Shown here piece after piece: positions 35,266 to 44,197 of a DNA stretch of 64,000 nucleotides. Location of the stretch: contig NZ_JAGGRI010000017.1 of NCBI RefSeq assembly GCF_018612875.1, positions 124,001 through 188,000 of the forward strand, in the 5' to 3' direction. Every line of letters begins with the position of its first letter. The first letter of the stretch is position 1. The stretch comes from Lysobacter sp. ISL-50. Lineage in GTDB: Bacteria; Pseudomonadota; Gammaproteobacteria; Xanthomonadales; Xanthomonadaceae. Under the pieces are notes generated by a model, which saw nothing but the letters and a program-made list of their open reading frames with translations, was not told the DNA's origin and searched no databases. Both the position numbers and the translations under genes were made by a program.

Positions 35266-36786
35266 ATGAAAGCAGGTAGAGAAAAAGCTAGAGGCGCCTG
35301 GCAGCTGAGCCTGCCGCTGATGTTGATGATTACAGCGGCGAGTGTCAGCCCGGGAGTGGCCCGGGCAGATGCGCAGGACCTGCCCATCCCATGCGCTAAT
35401 TTCGAGATTACCTATGCGGCCAAGCCCGGCGAGGTGATCGCTCCGACGGACATCGAGACCAACAAGGATTCGTTCTGGGTATTCGAGAATTCGGGAGGCA
35501 ACCTGGCGTGCGGGGGCACGGGGCCTTTCACCTGCGCTGGCCTTACCGTGACAGTTCCCGAGAAGGACGTCGTCCACCCATCGACGGCCAAGACCACGAT
35601 CAACGGCACGGCCGCGGCCTTGGGCGAGCAGGACCAGTTCAACTTGACGAGCATCGATGCCAACGATGTCACCCAGACGTGCAAGGGCACCTATCTGTTG
35701 CACGTCACCTCCAACGGCGGAGGTTGGGGCGACCCGCATCTGACCACCGTCGACGGCCTGCACTACGACTTCCAGAGCGCCGGCGAATTCACCGCGCTGC
35801 GCGACGATCGCCTGGAGGTACAAACGCGCCAGACCGCGGTGCCCACGGCCAAGATCCCGATCACCAACGAACACACAGGTATCAAGCACTGCGTCGCGGT
35901 GTACACCGCCTTGGCGACCCGCGTGGGCAGCAGTCGCGTCACGCTGCAGCCGAATCCGAACGTAGAGGAATCACGCAAGGGCATGGAGCTGCGCGTGAAC
36001 GGCAAGCTGGTGACGCTCACCGACAGTGGAATCACGCTCAAGGCGAGTAGCGGGGAGCAGGGCGCTTCCATAGGCCCCGCAGCCGTGGGCGGCATCGATG
36101 GACACATCAAGAAGGCCGCCGATGGCGCCATCGAGATTGTCGACGCGCGAGGCACTCAGGTGGTGGTCACGCCGCAGTTCTGGAACGGCCCGAATGTCTG
36201 GTATCTGAACTTGAAGGTGTATCAGACCTCGGCCACGCAAGGCACGATGGGCCTCGTCCCGGAGGGCAGTTGGATTCCCGCGTTGCCCGATGGCTCCTCA
36301 CTCGGCCCCAAGCCCGAATCGATCGATGAGCGCTACGAGCAACTGTACGAGAAGTTCGCCGACGCATGGCGCGTGACCGACGCAACCAGCCTGTTCGACT
36401 ACGCGTCGGGCACCAACACCGCCACGTTCACGCTCGATGAGTGGCCGTACAACTCGCCGGAGTCCTGCGATGTTCCCGGCCAGACGCCTGTGCAGCCCAC
36501 GACCGAAGCCGTGGCGCAGGCCGCATGCGCGGCGGTGCAGGATCCGAAGGAGAAAGCCGACTGCGTGTTCGACGTCATGATCACCGGGCACGAGGGCTTC
36601 GGCAGGAGCTACCAGATCATGCAGGCCTTCAAGCCCATCGGCACGGGCACCTGGTACAGCCCCGACGCACGCCCGACCAAGCCCCCGACCCATCAAGGAG
36701 GTTGGGTCGAACTGTTAAAAAAATGGTGGTGGCTGATCCTGCTGCTGATAGTGGGGCTGTTCCTGTTGCTCAGAAAGAAGAAGTAG
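35266..36786 (+). CDS. vWD-like secreted protein with C-terminal membrane anchor
   Basis: 506 aa. A signal peptide (LSLPLMLMITAASVSPGVAR) is followed by a beta-rich domain with four or more Cys. The von Willebrand type D-like domain starts at GGGWGDPHLTTVDGLHYDFQ, about residue 150, with SAGEFTALRDDRLEVQTRQ. The C-terminus is KKWWWLILLLIVGLFLLLRK plus lysines, a classic transmembrane helix with a positive stop. The protein would stand on the outer face of the inner membrane. It lies only 78 nt after the tape-measure gene, so it belongs to the injection-system operon. It could anchor or dock particles, protect the producer, or bind cargo; these roles are inference. Confidence 0.75.
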   Translation: MKAGREKARGAWQLSLPLMLMITAASVSPGVARADAQDLPIPCANFEITYAAKPGEVIAPTDIETNKDSFWVFENSGGNLACGGTGPFTCAGLTVTVPEKDVVHPSTAKTTINGTAAALGEQDQFNLTSIDANDVTQTCKGTYLLHVTSNGGGWGDPHLTTVDGLHYDFQSAGEFTALRDDRLEVQTRQTAVPTAKIPITNEHTGIKHCVAVYTALATRVGSSRVTLQPNPNVEESRKGMELRVNGKLVTLTDSGITLKASSGEQGASIGPAAVGGIDGHIKKAADGAIEIVDARGTQVVVTPQFWNGPNVWYLNLKVYQTSATQGTMGLVPEGSWIPALPDGSSLGPKPESIDERYEQLYEKFADAWRVTDATSLFDYASGTNTATFTLDEWPYNSPESCDVPGQTPVQPTTEAVAQAACAAVQDPKEKADCVFDVMITGHEGFGRSYQIMQAFKPIGTGTWYSPDARPTKPPTHQGGWVELLKKWWWLILLLIVGLFLLLRKKK

Positions 36787-36799
36787 TGGGAGCTGGATC

Positions 36800-37639
36800 G
36801 TGAGTGATTCAAGATCACACGCGAAGCGGGTGCCGGGCGGAGATTTTCTCCGCCTGGCATCGCTGCTGTGGGTCATGCCCGCGTTGCTGTTGAGCAGCAA
36901 CGCCTGGTCCGCGCCGCAGGATATCGACTTCGAACTCGATTGCGCGCAACAGCCGCCGCATGTCTTCCAGGCCAAGGTGGGCGTCGCCTTCGATTCGCGC
37001 ATCGAGCTGCTCAACAGCGAGGGCGAGCGCAAGTTCTGGGCGTTCATCAGCGCGCCGACCGGGACGAGCGCGGGCGCTCGCTGCGAGGAGAAAGTCGCCG
37101 GCGCCGAATTCCTGTGCAATGGCGTGGCACTGCGCTTGCCGGTCGGGTCTCCGAACAGGCCAGTGCCGAATTCCGAATTCGCACAGATTTCCGGAATGCC
37201 GTCGCTCGAAGGAAGCTTCAGTTTCGGCCTGATCGTGGGTTCGAAAGAGGCCGGCGGCGCCAGTTGCAGCCGAACCTATCAACTGTCCATACAACCGGCC
37301 GTGATCGACAAGCAGCCGCCCACCGCGCCGGCCGGCTTCGTGGCGGAATTCAGATTCGGCGCACCCAGGATGACCATCGACCTTTCCTGGCGAGCCGCCA
37401 CGGATGATTTTGGTGTGGTGCGCTACGAGATCCAGCGCTGCGACGGCGAGCTCTGCCCGGATTTCAGAACGCTGAAGTCGGTCGCCACGACGCGCGCGGC
37501 GGATTCCGGAGATCTTCGCTTCGACATCGGTTACCGATATCGCGTGCGTGCCTTCGATCGCGCGGGCAACGCCAGCGAGTTCTCCGAGATATCGCTGGTG
37601 CAGACCCCCGCCGAAGGTCCGCCGGGCCATCGTCAATAG
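36800..37639 (+). CDS. Secreted fibronectin III-like protein, eCIS-linked
   Basis: GTG start, 279 aa, with a signal peptide (LASLLWVMPALLLSSNAWSA). The N-terminal 130 residues contain four Cys in a beta-rich fold and are not recognised. Residues about 170-270 form a fibronectin type III-like domain (DKQPPTAPAGFVAEFRFGAP; LSWRAATDDFGVVRYEIQRC; YRYRVRAFDRAGNASEFSEI). It follows the vWD-like gene by 13 nt and shares its envelope location and Cys-rich style, so the two probably work together. Function unknown. Confidence 0.72.
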   Translation: MSDSRSHAKRVPGGDFLRLASLLWVMPALLLSSNAWSAPQDIDFELDCAQQPPHVFQAKVGVAFDSRIELLNSEGERKFWAFISAPTGTSAGARCEEKVAGAEFLCNGVALRLPVGSPNRPVPNSEFAQISGMPSLEGSFSFGLIVGSKEAGGASCSRTYQLSIQPAVIDKQPPTAPAGFVAEFRFGAPRMTIDLSWRAATDDFGVVRYEIQRCDGELCPDFRTLKSVATTRAADSGDLRFDIGYRYRVRAFDRAGNASEFSEISLVQTPAEGPPGHRQ

Positions 37640-37646
37640 GTGACAG

Positions 37647-38498
37647 ATGAGCAAGCGAAAATACAGGAAAATCGAAGGCACGCAGAACCGCGACGCGACG
37701 TTCTTCAAGCCGCAGAGCGGGCCCGCGTTCGGCGATCCGTACTTCAAGCCCATCGCGGCCAGCGTTGCGCCCGCGGTGCAGAAGGAGGACGCGCCCGCCA
37801 CCACGACCGAGGAAGAGAAGAAGGACCCGATCATCGAAGGGCTCAAGACCGCCGGCGAGAAACTCGCTGAGAACGAATCGTTCAAGAAGTGGTACGAACC
37901 GCGTCTGGCGAGCCTGAAATACACGTTGTGGGACAAGGCAAGCCCCGCCGATAAAGCCGCGATGATCGGCTTCCTCGGCGTGAACCTGGGCGTGGCCGGC
38001 CTGGCATTCGCGTCGAATCCGCAACTGCGCGAGAGTCTATCGGGTGTGAACATCGGCAAGCCGCTGGGATGGATCCCGTACTCGCCCATCAACGGCTTCA
38101 ACTACAAACTCCCCGCCGCCGGCAAGAACGACATCGGGTTGTCCGCGGATTTTACCCTGAATCCCTATCTGGATCTGTGGAAGAACCGTCCGTCATTCAT
38201 GCCCTCGGGAGCCACGTTCGGCCTCGAATCCAGCTACGACCCCACAGGCAAGGGCTTCAGCCTCACTGGCGGAAAGTTTGGTCTGGACTTCTTCGGCGGT
38301 GCGTTGAAGGCGGAAGGAAAAACGTTCAACTCGCTGAGTCCGTATCCGATGTTGATGCCGGGCATGGGCCCGGGTGCCGACCCGACTTGGCTTATGAACC
38401 AGACACCGGGCCTGCCGGATCTCAAGCAGTCGGGGTTTCAGTTCATGTTGAATGCGGATTTGCTGAAGCTGTTTCCCGGGTTGAGGAAGAGGTTCTGA
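37647..38498 (+). CDS. Hypothetical eCIS-linked protein with N-terminal FF motif
   Basis: 283 aa, no signal peptide. Residues 18-36 read ATFFKPQSGPAFGDPYFKP, an aromatic-Pro motif. A Glu/Lys-rich linker and an amphipathic helical part follow (about residues 60-100), then a short hydrophobic stretch (MIGFLGVNLGVAGLAFASNP). The C-terminal 120 residues have alternating beta pattern (GLSADFTLNPYLDLW; FSLTGGKFGLDFFGGALKAE), like amphipathic membrane strands. It may be cargo or a partner of the DUF4157 protein, whose gene starts 6 nt later. No known domain is recognised. Confidence 0.65.
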   Translation: MSKRKYRKIEGTQNRDATFFKPQSGPAFGDPYFKPIAASVAPAVQKEDAPATTTEEEKKDPIIEGLKTAGEKLAENESFKKWYEPRLASLKYTLWDKASPADKAAMIGFLGVNLGVAGLAFASNPQLRESLSGVNIGKPLGWIPYSPINGFNYKLPAAGKNDIGLSADFTLNPYLDLWKNRPSFMPSGATFGLESSYDPTGKGFSLTGGKFGLDFFGGALKAEGKTFNSLSPYPMLMPGMGPGADPTWLMNQTPGLPDLKQSGFQFMLNADLLKLFPGLRKRF

Positions 38499-38503
38499 GC
38501 GCT

Positions 38504-41500
38504 ATGCAGACCAAGGCCGCGAGTAAGGAACCGTCGAGCTCGGCAAGTCGCGGGTTCTTCAGCACACGCCCGTCGTCGCCATCGTTCTTCAATTCGATGG
38601 TGCAGGCCAAGTGCTCCGCGTGCGAGAACGAGGAAACGGTCCAACAGAAGGAAGACGCCACTGTCGACGAGCCGGATCTGGCCGTTCAGGCCAAGCCGGA
38701 ATCATCTTCAACTATACCCACCGTACAAACGAAATGCAGTGCCTGCTTCGGGAACGACATCAAGTTGCAAACGAAGCTCACCATCGGTGCGCCGGGAGAT
38801 CGCTTCGAACAGGAAGCCGATCGCATGGCGGACACCGTCATGCGTTCGCCGGATCCGCGCGCGATGTCGATGCAAAGGGCGCCCGGGCCATTGCACATCC
38901 AGCGCGAATCGACCGAGAGCTGCTCCATCAGCGAGGAAGCGAAGGAACCGGACGAAGTCGAAGAGGAGAAGGAGGATATCGATCCCGCCGAGCAGCAGAC
39001 GCCGGTCAGTCCCAAGCGCGAGACCGGTGACGTCTCACCACCGGCCGACATGGAATCTCGTCTCGAAGGTTCGCGCGGTGGTGGCGCGGCAATGTCCGCC
39101 TCGACGCGCGACTTCATGGAGTCGCGTTTCGGTTACGATTTTTCCAGCGTGCGCATCCACACCGGCGGAGAGTCGGAGCATCTGAATCGCGGCGTACGCA
39201 GCCTCGCGTTCACAAGTGGCAGGGACGTCTATTTCGGCGCCGGACAATATCGCCCAGATACGGACTCGGGCAAGCACCTGCTCGCGCATGAGCTAACGCA
39301 CGTCGTGCAACAGTCGGGCTCTGCGGGCGCAGGCGTAGTGCGCGAAAAGGCGGACCCGAAGACGATCTCGCCGTCGCGCGAAGACAAGCCTTACTACTCG
39401 GGGGGCGGGGCGTGGGTCTCAGGCACGGCGACGCACGGCGTGATCGAGAAACTGCTGCGTGATCACGACGATCAGTTGGTCACGGAAGCGGCGATCCCTG
39501 GGGCGGATCGGTTCGTGCCGATGCTCAATCTGATCGGTGTGGCGGACCTGTACAAATCCTCGCCCGCGCATCACGTCACCGGCGTCAAGGCTTACAAGGA
39601 AGCGGACACCGAGGACCGCTTCGTGAACATGAACAACACGGATTCGCGCGGCACGCAGCCCGCGGTCGACTCGCTGCCGCGGCGCTTGAAACGCAAGAAA
39701 GGCACGCGCGACTGGGACGGCGATTTTCCCGAGAAGATCTGGATCGGCGAGCTCAAGCCTTTCGCTACCAGCAAGCTCAAAGCCGGCGTGAATCAGCTAA
39801 ACAGCTATACGCGCGGTTACAAAGATTTCGTCAAGCAGGCCAACCATGTCAACGGTGGGCAGACGCGGGCCAGCATCGATGTCGAACGGCTCGATCTCAA
39901 GATTCCCGATTTTCTGAACTTCGACAACTTCGCCACCCAGCAAAAGATTCCGTCGAAGAGCACCACGCCCGACAAGAAGACGCGGCTGTGGGTGGCGAGC
40001 GCGGGCAACGGCGTTTACCTGTACACGGCCTTGCCCGGGAATACGGACGTGGCGCCGCCGCAAGAGTATTTCGACGAACTGGCGAATATGCGCAAGCTGG
40101 TGCTCGGGCCGCTGTCGGAGCCGGCGAAGACGACCGCGCGCATGAAGTTCGCGTCGCCGTCGACGAAACTTTCGATATCGAGCGCCGGCGCGGGGGCGTC
40201 GCGGCGCGTCCAGCGAAATACCGCCGATCGGGGAGCGAACTACTGGACCGATCGGGCGCAGGACTGGGAAAAGGTCCGCTCCGCCTGGGGCATGAAGTTT
40301 CGCGCGCAGACCAAGGGCGGCTTGAAATCGCACGTCGAGAAAGTGCGTTTCGAGAAGGCCTTGGGCCGACAGGGGCGTTCGCTGAAACCGGTCGAGAAGA
40401 AGGAGGTCAAGGAGTACAAGCAATTGATGTTCTGGAGCGGACGCGCCGGGAAGTTCCTCGGCAAGGTCCGCTTCATGCTCGGCAGTGCCTGGGACAAGGC
40501 GCTCGCGGTTTTCGAGAAGATGAAAACGAAGATGACCGGCATTCGCACCAAGGTCTTGGGCATGAGCGAAACCGGCCTGGTCAAGGTCAGCTGGCAGTCG
40601 CGGCTAATCCAGGCGCTGATGGTGGTCTGCAAGGCGGTGTTCTCGTCGTTCATCACCGAAAGCTTCAACTTCTTCGCGCAGTGTTTCCATTCCGCCATGG
40701 ACAAGGTCGTGGAGAAATTCCAGGCCGAACTCGACGAGCGGTTCGGCGAGCAGATCTGCCGCGCTCGCAAGTTGTTCGAGGAGAGCAAGCAGAAACTCGA
40801 AGACGAGTGGGGCGACGTCATCCAGCAGATCCAGAACATCGTCGAAGCGATTCAGAACGTGAAGCGTTGGGTGGACATCTGTACGGCCGCGGTGGATTTG
40901 ATCCGCGTCGGCGTGCAGGTCGTTTCATGCCTGACACCGCCGGGCCTCGGTTGCCTGTGGGGGCTCGTCGCGCAGCTCGGCATCGGCGCGATGGTGGGCC
41001 TGGTGGTCGGAACGCAGTGGTTCAATGAAAATATAATCACGCCGAACGTGCGCCAGCTGTTGAAGGATCACATCGCACCTACCTACCAGAACCTCATCAA
41101 CCGCGTCCTGGGCGATGGGCTCAAGGAATATCACTGCCACATCGCCGATGAGGCGATTCCGACGATGAAATTCGAGGCGAAGGGCGGGATGGCGGACGGT
41201 TCGGCGGCAATGCGCGCGCATCGAGACTCGTGGGAAAAGGAATTCGAACCGCAGATCATGGCGGATCTGCAACGGGTTTTCGGCAACCCGAATGGCAAGA
41301 AGGTGACGAAGGAAGACGTGGAGAAGCTTCTGAAGAAGATCCAGGACAGCGGACTGTCGATGGAGGAATTCAAGGATCGCGCGACGATGCAGAAGCTGCT
41401 CGAGCAGGCGCGCGATCCGAAGTCGGGAAAGCTGGACATCGAACGCGCGAAGGCCGAGGCCGAGAAAAAGGAAGCTCCCCCGCCGCAGACTCCGCCGCAG

Positions 41501-42226
41501 CGCAACATTAATTATCCAAACGCGCGCAAGCAGAACACTGTCTTCCAGAAGATTCATGGCTGGGATCCGACAATCTTCATTGCCAAGCCTGGCATCAAGG
41601 TGGGTTCGGACGAGTTTGCCGATGCGGTGTACGACATGCAGGGCAAGGTCGGTGTGAAGCAGGACGGCATTCTGGGCGACGAAACCCTCGTGGCGTTCTA
41701 CGACAAGAACAAGAAAAAGCCGGATATTTTCTACAAAGAATCCGTCCAGGCGATTGAACAGAAGAAGGCGGCGGCCGAGAAAGCGGCGAAGGAGAAGGCC
41801 GAGCGGGAAGCGGCAAAGCTGCCGGTGAGCGAAGGACCGGAATACACCACCGTGGTTACGACCTTGCCGCGCGACGTCAAAGTCCTGAACGCGCACACCG
41901 TTCCGGCGGCGTCTGGCGGCGACCACTTCCCCAAGGGCGCATCAATCAACGTGTATGTCGTCGATGTGCACTCATACATGAAGGTCGCCGGTGATCATGA
42001 CGTCGTGGACCCGAAGCCAAGCTTCATCGAGCTTGATATTCATGTCGACAAAAAGCACATCTATCGGATCACGAACGTCGCTGTGGATGAGTTCTACATC
42101 GCCAAGATGTTCGGCGATGCTTGTTACTGGACGCTGATGCTCGAGATGACCGACGGCTTCACCGTCGATACGCCGAAGGGTCCATTCACGCTGCATCGCA
42201 CGATGTGGTGCTGGAAGGACAAATGA
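38504..42226 (+). CDS. Giant DUF4157 putative eCIS cargo, 1240 aa
   Basis: The ATG at 38504 is 5 nt after the previous stop; upstream codons in this frame overlap the previous gene and are excluded. The N-terminus is disordered, with RGFFSTRPSSPSFFNSM and two CxxC motifs (KCSACENEE, KCSACFGND). The DUF4157 domain covers about residues 90-280 (LTIGAPGDRFEQEADRMADT; FGYDFSSVRIHTGGES; HELTHVVQQ at 262-270, a zincin-like metal motif). A middle region of unknown fold follows, then long helices with a hydrophobic pair (VSCLTPPGLGCLWGLVAQLG; IGAMVGLVVGTQWF), a peptidoglycan-binding-like unit (MQGKVGVKQDGILGDETLVA) and a C-terminal beta domain. DUF4157 proteins are frequent eCIS-linked toxins or toxin carriers. 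The toxic activity is not identifiable by eye. Confidence 0.82.
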   Translation: MQTKAASKEPSSSASRGFFSTRPSSPSFFNSMVQAKCSACENEETVQQKEDATVDEPDLAVQAKPESSSTIPTVQTKCSACFGNDIKLQTKLTIGAPGDRFEQEADRMADTVMRSPDPRAMSMQRAPGPLHIQRESTESCSISEEAKEPDEVEEEKEDIDPAEQQTPVSPKRETGDVSPPADMESRLEGSRGGGAAMSASTRDFMESRFGYDFSSVRIHTGGESEHLNRGVRSLAFTSGRDVYFGAGQYRPDTDSGKHLLAHELTHVVQQSGSAGAGVVREKADPKTISPSREDKPYYSGGGAWVSGTATHGVIEKLLRDHDDQLVTEAAIPGADRFVPMLNLIGVADLYKSSPAHHVTGVKAYKEADTEDRFVNMNNTDSRGTQPAVDSLPRRLKRKKGTRDWDGDFPEKIWIGELKPFATSKLKAGVNQLNSYTRGYKDFVKQANHVNGGQTRASIDVERLDLKIPDFLNFDNFATQQKIPSKSTTPDKKTRLWVASAGNGVYLYTALPGNTDVAPPQEYFDELANMRKLVLGPLSEPAKTTARMKFASPSTKLSISSAGAGASRRVQRNTADRGANYWTDRAQDWEKVRSAWGMKFRAQTKGGLKSHVEKVRFEKALGRQGRSLKPVEKKEVKEYKQLMFWSGRAGKFLGKVRFMLGSAWDKALAVFEKMKTKMTGIRTKVLGMSETGLVKVSWQSRLIQALMVVCKAVFSSFITESFNFFAQCFHSAMDKVVEKFQAELDERFGEQICRARKLFEESKQKLEDEWGDVIQQIQNIVEAIQNVKRWVDICTAAVDLIRVGVQVVSCLTPPGLGCLWGLVAQLGIGAMVGLVVGTQWFNENIITPNVRQLLKDHIAPTYQNLINRVLGDGLKEYHCHIADEAIPTMKFEAKGGMADGSAAMRAHRDSWEKEFEPQIMADLQRVFGNPNGKKVTKEDVEKLLKKIQDSGLSMEEFKDRATMQKLLEQARDPKSGKLDIERAKAEAEKKEAPPPQTPPQRNINYPNARKQNTVFQKIHGWDPTIFIAKPGIKVGSDEFADAVYDMQGKVGVKQDGILGDETLVAFYDKNKKKPDIFYKESVQAIEQKKAAAEKAAKEKAEREAAKLPVSEGPEYTTVVTTLPRDVKVLNAHTVPAASGGDHFPKGASINVYVVDVHSYMKVAGDHDVVDPKPSFIELDIHVDKKHIYRITNVAVDEFYIAKMFGDACYWTLMLEMTDGFTVDTPKGPFTLHRTMWCWKDK

Positions 42227-42254
42227 ATCCGGCACTGGATTGAAGGAGAAGCAG

Positions 42255-43625
42255 GTGGAGAAGTCGCAACGTGCCGAGGTCGTGCCACTGATTCCCGAAA
42301 GGAGTTCGATCGAGAGCGCCTACCAGCGTTTCGAAGCCGCGCTTGAATCGAGGCTGCGCATCCTGTTCGGCACGGGCTCGCACGAGCTTGCACAGCCCCC
42401 GCTGACCGAATCCAGGATCGGAGCGGATGAAACGGGTTACGGCGATTTCCTGCGCGATTTCAACCCCGACAGGGACGCGCAACTGCTGCTCATGCTGGCG
42501 CTCGCGCCTTCGCTCAAGCCCGAGTTCTTCGATTCGCTGCTGCAGCTTGCGCATCCTGGCGCGGGTGAATTCCCGCAGTTCGGCGGTGTGCGCGGCAAAC
42601 AACATCGCGGATTCCTGCCCACCGGCGACACCGCATTGTTCCTCCTCGCGGGCGATGATCTGGAAGCGCGCATGCGCTGGCAAAAACTTCTCGCGGGCGA
42701 TCATCCGCTGGTACACAATCGCGTCGTATATCTGGAAGACGCCGTGGAGGGCGATCCGCCCATGAGCGGTCGGCTGATGATCGACGCCGATCTAGCCGAG
42801 CGTTTCATCAATGGCAAGGTCCGCGCGCCTCGCGCCTCACTGAAGTTCCCCGCGCAAAAACTCGAGAGCGGCATGGAGTGGGACGATCTGGTCCTCCCGC
42901 CGCGCACGCTCACCGAGATCCGCGAACTCAAGAACTGGGTGCGCAACGGCAACGTGCTTCTCGACGAATGGAAGATGCGAAGCAAGCTGCGCCCGGGCTG
43001 TCGTGCGCTGTTCTTCGGGCCGCCTGGTACGGGCAAGACCATGACCGCGACGGTGCTTGGAAAAATGACCGGTCGCGAGGTCTATAAGGTCGACCTGTCG
43101 ATGGTCGTTTCAAAATTCATTGGCGAAACGGAGAAGAATCTAGCTGGGTTATTCGACCGGGCTGAGCACAAGGACTGGATCCTGTTCTTCGACGAAGCCG
43201 ACGCGCTGTTCGGCAAGCGCACGCAAGTGCGCGACGCACACGATCGCTATGCCAACCAGGAGGTCTCATTCCTGCTGCAGCGGATCGAGACCTTCTCAGG
43301 CTTGATCATCTTGGCATCGAATCTCGCGGGTAACGTCGACGAAGCCTTCGCGCGCCGCTTCGAGCACCTCGTCCACTTTCCGATGCCGCGTCAGAGCGAG
43401 CGCCTTCTCATCTGGAAGAAAGGGCTGCCGCCCATAGCAGCGCTCGAATCAGGCATCGATCTTGCGCAGATCGCCAATCGCTACGAGCTGAGCGGCGGAA
43501 TGATCATGAACGTCATTCGCTATGTATCGTTGCAGGCGATTTCCCGTGATGAGCGTGTGCTGCGCCTGCAGGATTTCCTCGACGGCATACGCCGCGAAAA
43601 CACAAAAGAGAACAGGCTCGAATAG
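42255..43625 (+). CDS. AAA+ ATPase (Afp15/Pvc15-like)
   Basis: The GTG at 42255 has AAGGAG 6 nt upstream and is preferred over the TTG at 42240; 456 aa. The N-terminal 220 residues are family-specific. The AAA+ core contains Walker A GPPGTGKT, ILFFDEADALFGKR as Walker B and an arginine-finger region (NVDEAFARRFEHLVHFPMPR). This is the conserved ATPase of eCIS clusters, needed for particle assembly or for loading and unfolding of cargo. It is the last gene of the tight operon. Confidence 0.93.
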   Translation: MEKSQRAEVVPLIPERSSIESAYQRFEAALESRLRILFGTGSHELAQPPLTESRIGADETGYGDFLRDFNPDRDAQLLLMLALAPSLKPEFFDSLLQLAHPGAGEFPQFGGVRGKQHRGFLPTGDTALFLLAGDDLEARMRWQKLLAGDHPLVHNRVVYLEDAVEGDPPMSGRLMIDADLAERFINGKVRAPRASLKFPAQKLESGMEWDDLVLPPRTLTEIRELKNWVRNGNVLLDEWKMRSKLRPGCRALFFGPPGTGKTMTATVLGKMTGREVYKVDLSMVVSKFIGETEKNLAGLFDRAEHKDWILFFDEADALFGKRTQVRDAHDRYANQEVSFLLQRIETFSGLIILASNLAGNVDEAFARRFEHLVHFPMPRQSERLLIWKKGLPPIAALESGIDLAQIANRYELSGGMIMNVIRYVSLQAISRDERVLRLQDFLDGIRRENTKENRLE

Positions 43626-44197
43626 CGAGCAGCTACGACCACGCATCGAGCAACTGGATACGATCCTGAGCGCGGGACGTGATTGCGGGGTTGAAAATCC
43701 ATTGGTAATCCCCGAAGCGGGTCGGCTGCTTTGCCTCCGTGGACTCGCTGCTAATCATCTCTCTGCTTGGGGCGGTCGATCCGTAGGGAGTTCCAGGATT
43801 TCGTGGATACCCGCCGGCAATTGCGAGCGAAGTCGCACTAGCGCGAAATAGAAGCAAAATTTTGTGATCCGAATCAAGTATCGATCGAAAAATTTGGCCG
43901 CAGCTTCCGCTTAACAGCGTAGTAGCTGGCGATGCGCTAATTAAGGCGCAGATGCTTGAACCTAAGACGACGGTGCTTCCGTTGGATCACAGAAGTAAGG
44001 CTGCTATCCACGAACCCAAGACTACTTCGTCACTTATCGCCCTGTGTCGTTGATCAGGGAAAGTCGCCGCGCGAAACACCAGTTTCCAATTTAGGCCCGC
44101 GTGTTTTGACGGGAGCCGCTGGCTCCGCGGAGCCGGTAAAGACAGCAGCGGCGCCTCACCCAGTCCTGGAAGCCAATCAAGATAAGGAGATTTCATC
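43626..44197. other. Intergenic region after the eCIS operon
   Basis: About 570 bp with no credible gene on either strand. Its base composition from about 43,850 to 44,050 is more AT-rich than the flanks, as expected for a promoter region of the lectin gene. No clear sigma-54 or sigma-70 promoter could be fixed by eye. An AAGGAGA site stands before the lectin start. Confidence 0.45.

Noticed and set aside
43860-44060. Possible sigma-54 promoter before the lectin gene
   Set aside because: TTGGCCGCAGCTTCCGCT has the wrong spacing between GG and GC; no other good match was found.
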